Assembly: GCF_002261475.1 (NCBI RefSeq)
Contig: NZ_NEVN01000004.1
Coordinates: forward strand, 1-64,000
DNA length: 64,000 nucleotides
Origin: Bordetella genomosp. 5
GTDB lineage: Bacteria > Pseudomonadota > Gammaproteobacteria > Burkholderiales > Burkholderiaceae_B
Direction: 5' to 3'
The position numbers and the translations under genes are program-made. Below, piece after piece: positions 28,563 to 38,453 of this stretch. How positions within the stretch are numbered: position 1 is the first letter of the stretch; every line of letters starts with the position of its first letter. Under the pieces are notes generated by a model. The model searched no databases. It saw only the letters and a program-made list of their open reading frames with translations, and had not been told where the DNA came from.

Positions 28563-28961
28563 ATGAGCCGTCACAAGTCCAAAGCCATCCCCGGCCGCAA
28601 TCTGCGGCTGGCCGACCAGATCCAGAAGGATCTGGCCGGGATCATCCAGCGCGAGATCGATATGTCCCGCGCCGGACTGATCACGCTGTCGGGTGTGGAG
28701 CTTTCGGCCGACTACGCACACGCGAAGGTGTTCTTCACGGTCCTGGGCGCCGAGCCCGAGACCGCTGCCGCCTTGCTGAACGAGAAGGCCGGCTGGCTGC
28801 ACTCGCAGCTCTACAAGCTGCTGCACATCCACACTGTTCCCACGCTGCGGTTCTTCCATGATCCGCAAATCACGCGCGGCATCGAAATGTCGATGCTGAT
28901 CGACCGCGCCAATCGCGGGCCGCACTCTGGCGTGCCCGACGAGCCCGAAGACGAGTCCTGA
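28563..28961 (+). CDS. rbfA: Ribosome-binding factor A
   Basis: A 132-residue KH-fold protein that binds immature 30S particles and helps form the 16S rRNA 5' end. The family core is clear ([14 protein letters not shown] ... [18 protein letters not shown] ... [22 protein letters not shown]). It follows infB by 30 bases, the usual order. Confidence 0.97.
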   Translation: MSRHKSKAIPGRNLRLADQIQKDLAGIIQREIDMSRAGLITLSGVELSADYAHAKVFFTVLGAEPETAAALLNEKAGWLHSQLYKLLHIHTVPTLRFFHDPQITRGIEMSMLIDRANRGPHSGVPDEPEDES

Positions 28962-29008
28962 TCGGGCTGTCGTCTCTGTTTTTTTCGTTTTACTTCCGGA
29001 TCTAGACG

Positions 29009-29749
29009 ATGGCCAAACGACGCGGGCTCGCGCTCGACGGTGTGCTGCTGCTCGATAAACCCGTGGGTTTGTCGAGCAATCACGCTTTGCAGCGTGCGCG
29101 GCGCACCCTCGACGCCGCCAAGGCCGGTCACACCGGCACGCTGGACCCGTTCGCAACGGGTCTGCTGCTGTGCTGTATGGGCCGCGCCACCAAGATTTCG
29201 GGCGCGATGCTCGATGCCGACAAGGCGTACCGCGCCGTCATTCAGTTCGGTGAAGAAACCGACAGCGGCGACCTGACCGGCAACGTCGTGGCGCGCGCCG
29301 ACGCCGGCTTCGCGGGCGTGACGCGCGAGCAGGTGCTCGACGTGCTGTCACGTTTCCAGGGCAGCATCGAGCAGATTCCGCCCATGTATTCCGCGCTCAA
29401 GCGCGACGGCAAGCCGCTCTATGAGTATGCGCGCGCCGGTATCGAACTGGAGCGCCCGCCCCGGCGGGTGACCATCCACCGCATCGAGCTGCTGTCCTGT
29501 GATGGCATGCAGGCAGAGATCGATGTGGCATGCAGTAAAGGGACATACATCCGCACGCTGGCCCAGGACATCGGGCGCGCGCTGGGATGCTATGGCCACC
29601 TGGCGGCGCTGCGGCGTACTCAGGTCGGGCCGTTTTCGCTCGACCGCGCCGTGACGTTAGACGCCTTGCAGGCGATGCCCGATCCCAAGACGGCGCTGCT
29701 TGCCCTGAATGAATTGCCGGCGGGCTTGCTGCCCGTCACTCGAACTTAA
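29009..29749 (+). CDS. truB: tRNA pseudouridine-55 synthase
   Basis: Makes pseudouridine 55 in the T loop of all elongator tRNAs. The 246-residue protein shows the catalytic block [15 protein letters not shown], with the nucleophilic Asp, plus [18 protein letters not shown] and [11 protein letters not shown] motifs. It lacks the longer PUA C-terminus of E. coli TruB (314 residues), which is common in betaproteobacteria. It ends ten bases before typA. Confidence 0.96.
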   Translation: MAKRRGLALDGVLLLDKPVGLSSNHALQRARRTLDAAKAGHTGTLDPFATGLLLCCMGRATKISGAMLDADKAYRAVIQFGEETDSGDLTGNVVARADAGFAGVTREQVLDVLSRFQGSIEQIPPMYSALKRDGKPLYEYARAGIELERPPRRVTIHRIELLSCDGMQAEIDVACSKGTYIRTLAQDIGRALGCYGHLAALRRTQVGPFSLDRAVTLDALQAMPDPKTALLALNELPAGLLPVTRT

Positions 29750-29759
29750 AGGACCTGCT

Positions 29760-31580
29760 ATGACCCGCGCCTTGCGCAATGTCGCCATCATCGCCCACGT
29801 GGACCACGGCAAGACCACGCTGGTTGACCAACTTCTGCGCCAATCTGGTACGTTCCGCGAGAACCAGGCCGTGGCCGAGCGGGTCATGGACTCGAACGAT
29901 CTCGAAAAAGAACGCGGGATCACCATTCTGGCCAAGAACTGCGCGGTCGAGTACGAAGGCACGCACATCAACATCGTCGACACCCCGGGACACGCGGACT
30001 TCGGCGGTGAGGTGGAGCGCGTGCTGTCGATGGTCGACGGCGTGCTGCTGCTGGTCGACGCGGTCGAAGGCCCGATGCCGCAGACCATCTTCGTGACCCG
30101 CAAGGCGCTGGCCCTCGGCCTGAAGCCCATCGTCGTGGTCAACAAGATCGATCGTCCGGGCGCCCGTCCCGACTTCGTGATCAACGCGACCTTCGAACTG
30201 TTCGACAAGCTCGGCGCGACCGAAGAGCAGCTCGACTTCCCGGTGGTGTACGCCTCGGGCCTGTCGGGTTATGCCGGCCTGACCGCCGACATCCGCGAAG
30301 GCGACATGCGTCCGCTGTTCGAAGCTATTCTGCAGCACGTGCCGCAGCGTGAAGACGATCCCAATGGTCCGCTGCAAATGCAGATCATCTCGCTCGATTA
30401 CAACAGCTACGTCGGCAAGATCGGCGTGGGCCGCATCAACCGTGGCCGTATGCGCCCCGGCATGGACGTGGCTTTCCGCTTCGGTCCCGAAGCCGCCGCT
30501 CAGCGCGGCCGCATCAACCAGGTGCTGAAGTTCAGCGGCCTGGAGCGCGTGGTGGTCGACGAAGCCGAAGCCGGCGACATCGTGCTGATCAACGGTATCG
30601 AAGACCTGAACATCGGCACCACCGTGACCGATCCGGCCACGCCCGAAGCGCTGCCCGTGCTGCGCATCGACGAGCCCACCCTGACCATGAACTTCATGGT
30701 CAACACCTCGCCCCTGGCCGGCCGCGAAGGCAAGTTCGTGACCAGCCGCCAGCTGCGCGACCGTCTCGACCGCGAACTGAAGTCCAACGTGGCGCTGCGT
30801 GTGCGCGACACCGGTGACGACACCGTGTTCGAAGTGTCGGGCCGTGGCGAACTGCACCTGACCATTCTGCTCGAAACGATGCGCCGCGAAGGCTATGAAC
30901 TCGCCGTGTCGCGTCCGCGCGTGGTGTTCAAGGAAGTCGACGGCGTGAAGTGCGAGCCGGTCGAAGCCCTGACGGTCGACGTCGAAGACGGTCACCAGGG
31001 TGGCGTCATGGAAGAGCTGGGCCGCCGCAAGGGCGACCTGCAGGACATGCAGCCGGACGGCCGTGGCCGCACCCGCCTCGAATACCTGATCCCGGCCCGT
31101 GGCCTGATCGGTTTCCAGAACGAATTCCTGACGCTGACCCGCGGTACCGGCCTGATGAGCCACACGTTCCACGAATACGCGCCGCTCAAGGAAGGTTCGA
31201 TCGGCGAGCGTCGTAACGGCGTGCTGATCAGCCAGGACAACGGCGACGCCGTTGCCTACGCGCTCTGGAAGCTGCAGGATCGTGGCCGCATGTTCGTGAG
31301 CCCGGGCGAGCCGCTGTACGAAGGCATGATCATCGGCATCCACAGCCGCGACAACGACCTGGTCGTGAACCCGATCAAGGGCAAGCAGCTGACCAACGTG
31401 CGCGCCTCGGGCACCGACGAAGCCGTGCGCCTGGTGCCGCCGATCCAGCTGACGCTGGAGTACGCGGTCGAGTTCATCGACGACGACGAACTGGTCGAAA
31501 TCACGCCCAAGTCGATCCGTCTGCGCAAGCGTCACCTGCAAGAGCACGAGCGTCGCCGCGCGTCGCGCGAAGGCGCATAA
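29760..31580 (+). CDS. typA: Ribosome-associated GTPase TypA/BipA
   Basis: A 606-residue translational GTPase related to EF-G, which helps 50S assembly and is needed in cold and other stress. G motifs are intact ([46 protein letters not shown]), followed by the beta-barrel, EF-G-like and TypA-specific C-terminal domains ([16 protein letters not shown]). ATG 29760 is chosen; an upstream extension would lie inside truB. It closes the rimP operon and has a strong terminator. Confidence 0.97.
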   Translation: MTRALRNVAIIAHVDHGKTTLVDQLLRQSGTFRENQAVAERVMDSNDLEKERGITILAKNCAVEYEGTHINIVDTPGHADFGGEVERVLSMVDGVLLLVDAVEGPMPQTIFVTRKALALGLKPIVVVNKIDRPGARPDFVINATFELFDKLGATEEQLDFPVVYASGLSGYAGLTADIREGDMRPLFEAILQHVPQREDDPNGPLQMQIISLDYNSYVGKIGVGRINRGRMRPGMDVAFRFGPEAAAQRGRINQVLKFSGLERVVVDEAEAGDIVLINGIEDLNIGTTVTDPATPEALPVLRIDEPTLTMNFMVNTSPLAGREGKFVTSRQLRDRLDRELKSNVALRVRDTGDDTVFEVSGRGELHLTILLETMRREGYELAVSRPRVVFKEVDGVKCEPVEALTVDVEDGHQGGVMEELGRRKGDLQDMQPDGRGRTRLEYLIPARGLIGFQNEFLTLTRGTGLMSHTFHEYAPLKEGSIGERRNGVLISQDNGDAVAYALWKLQDRGRMFVSPGEPLYEGMIIGIHSRDNDLVVNPIKGKQLTNVRASGTDEAVRLVPPIQLTLEYAVEFIDDDELVEITPKSIRLRKRHLQEHERRRASREGA

Positions 31581-31620
31581 GCGCCAGGGCAGGGGCGCCG
31601 GGATCTCCGGCGCCGCCACC

Positions 31621-31657
31621 GACAAAGGGTGCATCGGCAACGATGCGCCCTTTGTCA
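31621..31657 (+). terminator. Intrinsic terminator after typA
   Basis: A 16-bp stem GACAAAGGGTGCATCG/CGATGCGCCCTTTGTC (one T-G wobble) with a GCAA tetraloop, then ATTTG. It also lies ten bases from the convergent tautomerase stop and may serve both strands. Confidence 0.8.
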
Positions 31658-31666
31658 TTTGTGGCG

Positions 31667-32065
31667 TCAGGTGGGCCGGTGCTGATGCCGGTATTCCTGC
31701 GTGCGGCCGCCGTAGCCGTAGGCCGCCGCGCGGGCGTCGATGACGTGCACGTACGAAACCTCGTGCAGCGGCTCGAGAATCGCAGCGAACGCGGTATGCA
31801 CTTCCTTCAGATAGGCCGCCTTCTCGGCCTTGGTGTTGGTCTCGTCGGTCACGCTGATGTCCAGATGGAAGGCGTTGCGGGCGAGATCGGCCAGGCTGCG
31901 GCCGCCGACGTACCAGGCCGCCGCGGGGACGTGCAGCAGGGTGATGGCGATCACATCCCGTTCTTTGCCCAGCACCCGCTGCGTCAGGTCCATGGTGGCT
32001 TGCACGACGCGTTCGTCGCGGGCAGCGTCGGGTGCGCCGGATAGGTGGATCACGATGTGAGGCAT
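31667..32065 (-). CDS. Tautomerase family protein (4-OT superfamily)
   Basis: A 132-residue protein with the catalytic Pro directly after the start Met (MPHIVIHLSG), the hallmark of 4-oxalocrotonate tautomerase relatives, and a double beta-alpha-beta layout. Members tautomerise or dehalogenate small oxo acids; the substrate here is unknown. It is divergent from a LysR gene with 145 bases between, so it is the likely target of that regulator. ATG 32065 is required to expose Pro1. Confidence 0.88.
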   Translation of the reverse strand: MPHIVIHLSGAPDAARDERVVQATMDLTQRVLGKERDVIAITLLHVPAAAWYVGGRSLADLARNAFHLDISVTDETNTKAEKAAYLKEVHTAFAAILEPLHEVSYVHVIDARAAAYGYGGRTQEYRHQHRPT

Positions 32066-32177
32066 GGTGGTTCTCCAAGAGGGGCGGCGGTGCGGTCGCA
32101 TCCGCCATGACATCAGTCTAGGGAGGCCTTTGGCATCGGCATAGCGGGAATTTATGATCGAATCGATCGGTTTTAGC

Positions 32178-32193
32178 GATGGATAAATCCATC
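32178..32193. promoter_or_regulatory. Candidate LysR operator in the tautomerase/LysR gap
   Basis: A perfect inverted repeat GATGGAT-AA-ATCCATC centred about 25 bases before the LysR start. A second, near-palindromic site GATCGAATCGATC lies at 32156-32168. Both sit where a LysR regulator would control itself and the divergent tautomerase gene. Confidence 0.5.
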
Positions 32194-32210
32194 TCCCCCG
32201 GAAGCCCGCC

Positions 32211-33167
32211 ATGTCACAACTCGATCTCGACCAGCTCCGTACCTTCGCCGCCGTGGCCGACGCCGGCAGCCTGACCGCGGCGGCGCCCCGGGTCTTCCTG
32301 TCGCAGTCGTCCGTCAGCGAGCAGATCCGCAAGCTCGAGGAGCGCGCCGGCCAGGTTCTGTTGCGGCGGGGCAAAACCGGCGTGGTGCTGACGCCGGCCG
32401 GCGTGCGCCTGCTGGACTACGCCCGCCGCATCCTCGCGCTGGCCGAGCAGGCGCAGCGCGAGATGCGCGGGCTGGCCCTCGAGGGCGACCTGCGTCTGGG
32501 GATCACCGACTACTTCCGGCCCAACGAGATCAGCCCGCTGCTGGCCCGCCTGAAGCTGACCTATCCGGGCCTGCGGCTGCGTGTGGAGATCGCCAAGAGC
32601 GACTTGGTGCGCGCCGCCTACGCCCGCGGCGAGCTCGACGTGGCGGTGGCCATGCGGGTGACCGAGGCCGGCGCGTCGGACGCGGCCGCCGATCCGGCCT
32701 GGGTGCTGCGCCGGGAGCCGCTGGTATGGTTGGCCGGTGAGGGTGTGGATCTCGGCGTGGCGGGCGATCCCGAGGTCTTTGCGGCTGGCGGCGGTACGTC
32801 GGGCCCCGATACATCGGGCGCCGGGGCGTCGGATGTCGATATGTCAGCCGCGTCCTTGCCGCTGTTGTGCCTCACGGAGTCGTGCTCACTGCGCCAATAC
32901 ACCGAGGGTGTACTGCGGCGGGCTGGCGTGGCCTACGGGGTAGCCCACGTCACGACCGGGGTGGCGGGCCTGCAGATGGCGCTGGCGGCCGGCCTGGGCG
33001 TGGCGTGCCTGAATCGGGGGGCCATGAGCGACGGCATCGTGCCGTGGCGCGGGGCCGGCGCGTTGCCTGCGCTGGGGATGGCGGTATTCGAGGCGCTGCC
33101 GCCGCGCGCCGGTGAGGACGCGCGGGCAGGGCAGGTGCGCGACGCGGTGGTCGCGCACTTTCGTTGA
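32211..33167 (+). CDS. LysR family transcriptional regulator
   Basis: A 318-residue LysR-type regulator with a typical N-terminal winged helix (LDQLRTFAAVADAGSLTAAAPRVFLSQSSVSEQIRKLEE) and an effector-binding domain. Odd feature: a Gly/Ser/Thr/Asp low-complexity insert of about 23 residues (near residues 192-216) inside the effector domain, before the conserved LCLTESCSLRQYTE segment. It probably forms a flexible surface loop. Likely regulates the divergent tautomerase gene. Confidence 0.92.
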   Translation: MSQLDLDQLRTFAAVADAGSLTAAAPRVFLSQSSVSEQIRKLEERAGQVLLRRGKTGVVLTPAGVRLLDYARRILALAEQAQREMRGLALEGDLRLGITDYFRPNEISPLLARLKLTYPGLRLRVEIAKSDLVRAAYARGELDVAVAMRVTEAGASDAAADPAWVLRREPLVWLAGEGVDLGVAGDPEVFAAGGGTSGPDTSGAGASDVDMSAASLPLLCLTESCSLRQYTEGVLRRAGVAYGVAHVTTGVAGLQMALAAGLGVACLNRGAMSDGIVPWRGAGALPALGMAVFEALPPRAGEDARAGQVRDAVVAHFR

Positions 33168-33183
33168 GGCGGCTGGCGCGGCC

Positions 33184-33831
33184 TCAGGCCGGCAGCGACG
33201 GGGCGTAGGCCTCGTCCGGCACCTTGACCTTGTCGAAAAACTCCGCGACGCGGCGCACGACTTTCTCGGGATCGTCTTCGATGATGAAGAGATTGAGATC
33301 GTGCGCGCCGATCATGCCGTTGCCGAGCAGCTGTTCGCCGAGCCAGTCGACCAGACCGCCCCAGAATTCGCTGCCGACGAGAATGATCGGCGCGGGCGGC
33401 ACCTTGCCGGTCTGGATCAGCGTGAGCGCCTCGAACAGCTCGTCCATGGTGCCGAAGCCGCCCGGCATCGACACGTAGGCCGCGCTGTGCATGAAGAAGG
33501 TGGCCTTGCGCGAGTAGAAGTAGTCGAACTGCAGACTGATGGTCTGAAATTCGTTGTTGTGCGCCTCGTGCGGCAGGTTGATGTTCAAGCCGATGCTCGT
33601 GCCGCCGGCTTCGAAAGCGCCTTTATTGGCGGCTTCCATGATGCCGGGGCCGCCGCCGGCGATGACCGCGAAGCCTTCGCGCGCCAGCCCGGCTGCGATG
33701 GCCACGGTGGTTTCATAATGCGGGGAATCGCGGCTGATCCGCGCGCTTCCGAACACACTTACAGCCGGACCGATATGCGCCAGCTTTTCGGCCGCGGTCT
33801 TTATCTCTGACATAATCACCGGTATTTGCAT
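33184..33831 (-). CDS. LOG-family (TIGR00730) cytokinin-riboside 5'-monophosphate phosphoribohydrolase-like protein
   Basis: A Rossmann-fold protein of about 215 residues with the LOG signature PGGFGTMDELFE (about residues 143-154 of this model) and GGGPGIMEAANKGA. LOG enzymes cleave nucleoside monophosphates to base and ribose 5-phosphate; the bacterial role is mostly nucleotide salvage or stress. The start is uncertain: ATG 33867 has an AAGG nine bases upstream but shares bases with the divergent polA start codon, while ATG 33831 (used) and ATG 33813 leave room for promoters. Confidence 0.85.
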   Translation of the reverse strand: MQIPVIMSEIKTAAEKLAHIGPAVSVFGSARISRDSPHYETTVAIAAGLAREGFAVIAGGGPGIMEAANKGAFEAGGTSIGLNINLPHEAHNNEFQTISLQFDYFYSRKATFFMHSAAYVSMPGGFGTMDELFEALTLIQTGKVPPAPIILVGSEFWGGLVDWLGEQLLGNGMIGAHDLNLFIIEDDPEKVVRRVAEFFDKVKVPDEAYAPSLPA

Positions 33832-33865
33832 GCCGGCGGGCGTCTCTTTTTCTGCCTTATTAACC

Positions 33866-36586
33866 ATGAAAAAAACCTTGTTGCTGGTGGACGGTTCGAG
33901 CTATTTGTATCGAGCCTTTCACGCCATGCCCGATCTGCGCAATGCCCAGGGCGAACCGACCGGGGCACTGTATGGTGTCGTGAACATGCTCAAGAAGCTT
34001 GTTCAGGATCATAAGGCACAGTATGCCGCATGCATCTTCGATGCGCGTGGCAAGACGTTTCGCGACGACCTCTACCCTGAGTACAAGTCGCATCGTCCGC
34101 CGATGCCTCCCGACCTCTCAGCACAGATCGAGCCCATCCACGAAACCATCCGCGCGCTGGGCTGGCCCCTGCTCGCCATCGAGGGCGTGGAGGCCGACGA
34201 CATCATCGGCACGCTCGCGCGCCAGGCCGCGGCTCAGGGCATCCACACCATCGTGTCCACCGGTGACAAGGACATGGCGCAGTTGGTCGATCCCCATATT
34301 ACGCTGGTCAACACGATGAGCGGCGAGACCCTCGATCCGCCCGGCGTGCAGACCAAATTCGGCGTGCCGCCCGAGCGCATCGTCGACTATCTGATGCTGG
34401 TGGGCGACGCGGTCGACAACGTGCCGGGCGTGACCAAGGTCGGCCCCAAGACCGCGGTCAAATGGCTGGGCGAATACGGCTCGATCGAAAATCTGGTCGA
34501 GCATGCGGCCGACATCAAGGGCGTGGCGGGCAACAACCTGCGCGAAGCCATTCCCAATTTCCCGCTCACGCGTCAGCTCCTCACGATCAAGTGCGACTGT
34601 GACCTCACCGGCCACATCGCGGGTATGGACGACCTCACGCCCAAGGCGCAGGACAACGACACGCTGGCCCGCATGTACGACCGCTACGGCTTCCGCACCT
34701 GGTTGCGCGAGCTCAGCGGCGAGCCGGAGCGCGTGCCGACCGGCGACGCGCGCGCCGTCGAGGCGGCCCATGTCGCCCCCGTCGAAACCGATTACCGCAT
34801 CATCACCGAGTGGTCCGATCTCGAAGACTGGATGGCGCGCGTCGACGCCGCCGAGCTGGTCGCGCTCGACACCGAGACCACCTCGCTCGACGAAATGCAG
34901 GCACGCCTGGTGGGCGTCTCGATGGCGGTCGCGCCCGGCGTCGCCTGCTACATCCCGCTCGCGCATCGCGGCCCCGACACCGGCCCGCAATTGCCCAAGC
35001 ACGACGTGATCGAACGCCTGCGCGGCTGGCTCGAAGCCGCGGATCGCCCCAAGCTGCTGCATCACGCCAAGTACGACACGCATGTGTTCGCCAACGAGGG
35101 CGTGGCGCTGCGCGGCGTGGCCGAAGACACGATGCTGCAGGCTTATGTGCTGGAGTCGCATCGCGGCGTCGGGCTCAACGATCTGGCGCAGCGCTTCCTG
35201 GGCCGCAGCGGCGTGAGCTACGAAGACCTCTGTGGCAAGGGTGCCAAGCAGATCGGCTTCGACGAGGTCGCGATCGACAAGGCGGGCTTCTATGCCGCCG
35301 AAGACGCCGACTTCACGTTGCAGCTGCATCAGGCGCTGCGTCCGCGCGTGAGCGCCGATGCGGGCCTAGAGCGCACCTATCTGCTCGAAATGCAGGTCTC
35401 GCGCGTGCTCAACGTGATCGAGCGCAACGGCGTGCTGGTCGACGCCGCCGAGCTCGGCCGCCAGAGCAATGTGCTGGGCCGCGAGATGCTTTCGCTCGAG
35501 CAGCGCGCCTACGAGCTGGCGGGCCAGCCGTTCAACCTCAACTCGCCCAAGCAATTGGGTGAGATCCTGTTCGGCCGCATGGGCCTGCCGGTGGTGCGCA
35601 AGACCGCGAGCGGCGCGCCGTCCACCGACGAAGAAGTGTTGTCCAAACTGGCTCAGGATTACCCGTTGCCGCAGGTGCTGCTCGAGTACCGGGGTCTGTC
35701 CAAGCTCAAGTCCACCTACACCGACAAACTACCGCGCATGATCAACCCGGCCACGGGCAGGGTGCACACGCATTACTCGCAGGCCGCGGTGATCACGGGC
35801 CGGCTGGCGTCGTCCGATCCCAACCTGCAAAACATCCCGGTGCGTACCGAGGCGGGCCGCCGCGTGCGCGAGGCCTTCATCGCGTCCGAAGGGCGCGTCT
35901 TGCTGTCGGCCGACTATTCCCAGATCGAGCTGCGCATCATGGCGCACGTCTCCGATGACGCGAACCTGCAGCGCGCCTTCGCCGCGGGCGAAGACATCCA
36001 CCGCGCCACGGCCGCCGAGGTGTTCGGCGTGGCCCTCGACGAGGTGACGAGCGATCAGCGCCGCGCCGCCAAGGCCATCAACTTCGGCCTCATCTATGGC
36101 ATGGGCGTGTTCGGTCTGGCCTCCAACCTCGGCATCACGCGCGACGCCGCCCAGCAGTACATCGACCGCTACTTCACGCGCTATCCCGGCGTGGCACGCT
36201 ACATGGACGTCACGCGTCATCAGGCGCGCGATCAGGGCTACGTCGAGACGGTCTTTGGCCGACGCCTGCAGTTGCCCGACATCCGCGCCGCGTCGGGCCC
36301 GCGCCGGCAGGGCGCCGAGCGCGCCGCCATCAACGCGCCGATGCAGGGCACGGCGGCCGACCTGATCAAGCTGGCCATGGTGGCCGCCCAGGATTGGCTG
36401 GATGCCGAAGGGCTCGAGAGCCGCATCATCATGCAGGTGCACGACGAACTCGTGCTCGAGGTGCCGGAGTCCGAGCTCGAGCGGGTGCGCGAACGCCTGC
36501 CGCGTTTGATGAGCGATGTGGCCGAGCTGCGCGTGCCGCTGATTGCCGAAGTCGGCATGGGCCACAACTGGGAACAGGCGCACTGA
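33866..36586 (+). CDS. polA: DNA polymerase I
   Basis: A 906-residue polymerase I with all three activities predicted. The 5' nuclease domain is at residues 1 to about 300 (YRAFHAMPDL, GVEADDIIGTLA). The 3'-5' proofreading domain is intact, with DTETTSLD, KYDTHVFAN and YAAEDADFTLQLH providing the metal-binding acidic residues and Tyr. The polymerase domain carries motif A (LSADYSQIELRI), the O-helix region (RRAAKAINFGLIYGMG) and motif C (MQVHDELVLEV). It is divergent from the LOG gene. Confidence 0.98.
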   Translation: MKKTLLLVDGSSYLYRAFHAMPDLRNAQGEPTGALYGVVNMLKKLVQDHKAQYAACIFDARGKTFRDDLYPEYKSHRPPMPPDLSAQIEPIHETIRALGWPLLAIEGVEADDIIGTLARQAAAQGIHTIVSTGDKDMAQLVDPHITLVNTMSGETLDPPGVQTKFGVPPERIVDYLMLVGDAVDNVPGVTKVGPKTAVKWLGEYGSIENLVEHAADIKGVAGNNLREAIPNFPLTRQLLTIKCDCDLTGHIAGMDDLTPKAQDNDTLARMYDRYGFRTWLRELSGEPERVPTGDARAVEAAHVAPVETDYRIITEWSDLEDWMARVDAAELVALDTETTSLDEMQARLVGVSMAVAPGVACYIPLAHRGPDTGPQLPKHDVIERLRGWLEAADRPKLLHHAKYDTHVFANEGVALRGVAEDTMLQAYVLESHRGVGLNDLAQRFLGRSGVSYEDLCGKGAKQIGFDEVAIDKAGFYAAEDADFTLQLHQALRPRVSADAGLERTYLLEMQVSRVLNVIERNGVLVDAAELGRQSNVLGREMLSLEQRAYELAGQPFNLNSPKQLGEILFGRMGLPVVRKTASGAPSTDEEVLSKLAQDYPLPQVLLEYRGLSKLKSTYTDKLPRMINPATGRVHTHYSQAAVITGRLASSDPNLQNIPVRTEAGRRVREAFIASEGRVLLSADYSQIELRIMAHVSDDANLQRAFAAGEDIHRATAAEVFGVALDEVTSDQRRAAKAINFGLIYGMGVFGLASNLGITRDAAQQYIDRYFTRYPGVARYMDVTRHQARDQGYVETVFGRRLQLPDIRAASGPRRQGAERAAINAPMQGTAADLIKLAMVAAQDWLDAEGLESRIIMQVHDELVLEVPESELERVRERLPRLMSDVAELRVPLIAEVGMGHNWEQAH

Positions 36587-36650
36587 GGCGCCTGTGCAGG
36601 GAGCGCGTCCGCGCGTTCCCTGCCGCGCTGCCCGGCTGGCCGAGGCCGAT

Positions 36651-36679
36651 TTCCTCCCGCGCGGCTGCAACGATATAAT
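36651..36679 (+). promoter_or_regulatory. Promoter of the ZIP transporter gene
   Basis: A perfect TATAAT at 36674-36679, with a weak -35 (TTCCTC) 17 bases upstream, 33 bases before the ATG. Confidence 0.55.
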
Positions 36680-36712
36680 GTTGCGCTTTCGCCCCCCACC
36701 GATTTTCTCCCC

Positions 36713-37558
36713 ATGTTGCTACTCTGGATCGTCCTGGCCACGATTGCTGGCGGTCTGATCGCCATCTCGGTCGCGAGCTGGCTCGCCTATCGCGTCTTTG
36801 CCCGTTATCTCCATCACATGGTCAGCCTGTCGGTGGGCGTCCTGCTGTCGGTCGCGCTGCTGCATCTGCTGCCCGAGGCGTTCGAGTCGGCGCAAGCCGA
36901 TGTGCACACGCTCTTCGGCCTGATGCTTGCCAGTCTAATCGGCTTTTTCGTGCTCGAGAAGATCGCGCTGCTGCGCCATAGCCATCACCACGAAGGCGAT
37001 GGGCACCACCACCACAAGGGTCACGATCGCCACGAGGCGGGGCGGGGCGGCGTGCTGATCCTGATCGGCAGTTCGCTGCACAACCTGTGCGACGGTGTTC
37101 TGGTCGCCGCGGCGTTCCTCACGGATCCGGTGCTGGGCCTGCTGACGGCGGCCTCGATCATCGTGCACGAAGTGCCTCACAAGCTGGGCGACTTCGTGGT
37201 GCTGATCAACGCGGGCCTGCAGCGCAAGCGCGCGTTCGGGTTGATCCTCTTCACCAGCCTGTGCACGGCCATCGGCGGCGGTGTAGGATATTTCGTGTTG
37301 CAGGAAGCGCAGAACCTCGTTCCGTACGTGCTGGTGATCGCCGCCAGCAGCTTCCTGTATATCTCGGTAGCCGACCTGATGCCGCAAATGCACGAGCGGG
37401 TGACGTTGGCCGATGCGGTGCCACAGCTGCTGCTGGTGGGCATCGGTGTCGTCATCATTTATGGCGTCACCTCGTTCATGCATCACGGCCACGACCACGG
37501 CCACGATCACGCCCACGACCACGGTCCTGCGCGTATCGAGGCACCGCACACGCATTGA
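36713..37558 (+). CDS. ZIP family divalent metal transporter
   Basis: An inner-membrane protein of 281 residues with about eight membrane helices and the ZIP pattern: a His-rich cytoplasmic loop (HSHHHEGDGHHHHKGHDRH, about residues 88-107), then the metal-site helices IGSSLHNLCDGVLVAAAF and SIIVHEVPHKLGDFVVL. The C-terminus is again His/Asp-rich (HHGHDHGHDHAHDHG). Such proteins import zinc or iron into the cytoplasm. It has its own consensus -10 box; no Zur box was identified by eye. Confidence 0.93.
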   Translation: MLLLWIVLATIAGGLIAISVASWLAYRVFARYLHHMVSLSVGVLLSVALLHLLPEAFESAQADVHTLFGLMLASLIGFFVLEKIALLRHSHHHEGDGHHHHKGHDRHEAGRGGVLILIGSSLHNLCDGVLVAAAFLTDPVLGLLTAASIIVHEVPHKLGDFVVLINAGLQRKRAFGLILFTSLCTAIGGGVGYFVLQEAQNLVPYVLVIAASSFLYISVADLMPQMHERVTLADAVPQLLLVGIGVVIIYGVTSFMHHGHDHGHDHAHDHGPARIEAPHTH

Positions 37559-37616
37559 TCTCGCGGTCGCGCGGGCTGGCTGCCGGGACCTCTTCCATCC
37601 CGTCAGGAGTCCGCCC

Positions 37617-38408
37617 ATGAATTTTGCCGCCGCCGCCGGCCAGCCCGCCGACACCACCATTCACACCGACGCCGCCGGCCTCGTGCACGGCGACTTCGCC
37701 CTGCCGGTGGCCGATGGCACGCAGAACGCCTATTACGCCGCGCCCGCGGGCAAGGACAAGCTGCCGGTCATCCTGGTGGTCCAGGAGATCTTCGGCGTCC
37801 ATGAGCACATCAAGGACCTCTGCCGCCGGCTCGCGCATGCCGGCTATCTGGCGATCGCCAGCGAGCTCTATCAGCGCCAGGGCGACGCTTCGGCCTACGA
37901 CGACATTCCCAAGCTGATTTCCGAGCTCGTGGCCAAAGTGCCCGACGAGCAGGTCTACGCGGACCTCGACGCCTGCGTGGCCTGGGCCGGCAAGAACGGC
38001 GGCGACACGAGCCGCCTGGGCATCACTGGCTTTTGCTGGGGCGGGCGCATCACCTGGATGTACAGCGCCCACAATCCCAAGGTGCGGGCCGGCGTGGCCT
38101 GGTACGGCAAGCTGGCGGAAGGCCACGGCCCGCTGATCAAGCAGGTGCCCCTCGACATCGCGGGTCAGCTGCATGGCCCGGTGCTGGGGCTGTATGGCGC
38201 GCAGGATCACAGCATTCCGCTCGCCGACATCGACACCATGAAGCAACGGCTGCAGTCGGGTAACGACGCCAGCAAGGCGTCGAGCTTCGTGGTGTATCCC
38301 GAGTCCGGTCACGCGTTCCTGGCCGATTACCGGCCGAGCTACCGCGCCGAAGACGCGCGCGACGGCTGGGCCCGCATGCTGACGTGGTTCCAGCGTCACC
38401 TGGGCTGA
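37617..38408 (+). CDS. Dienelactone hydrolase family protein
   Basis: An alpha/beta-hydrolase of 263 residues from the DLH family. The triad is complete: a nucleophilic Cys in GFCWGGR, an Asp in GAQDHSIP and a His in YPESGHAFLADYRP; the conserved QEIFGVHEHIKD carries the Glu that controls the Cys. Typical DLH opens dienelactones from chlorocatechols, but many members have other roles, and no aromatic pathway genes are nearby. AGGAG lies before the ATG. Confidence 0.92.
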   Translation: MNFAAAAGQPADTTIHTDAAGLVHGDFALPVADGTQNAYYAAPAGKDKLPVILVVQEIFGVHEHIKDLCRRLAHAGYLAIASELYQRQGDASAYDDIPKLISELVAKVPDEQVYADLDACVAWAGKNGGDTSRLGITGFCWGGRITWMYSAHNPKVRAGVAWYGKLAEGHGPLIKQVPLDIAGQLHGPVLGLYGAQDHSIPLADIDTMKQRLQSGNDASKASSFVVYPESGHAFLADYRPSYRAEDARDGWARMLTWFQRHLG

Positions 38409-38417
38409 TCGCCCGAC

Positions 38418-38444
38418 AAGGCGGCCCGGATCCGGGCCGCCTTT
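38418..38444. terminator. Bidirectional terminator between convergent genes
   Basis: A perfect GC-rich inverted repeat AAGGCGGCCCGG/CCGGGCCGCCTT with A/T ends on both sides, between the dienelactone hydrolase and Na/Pi transporter genes. Confidence 0.82.
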
Positions 38445-38453
38445 GCTTTGGTA

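Noticed and set aside
25422..29156. A 1244-codon open frame antisense to infB and rbfA
   Set aside because: It mirrors the Ala/Pro/Lys-rich infB frame in GC-rich DNA and gives Gly/His/Asp-rich sequence with no family likeness; infB is certain.
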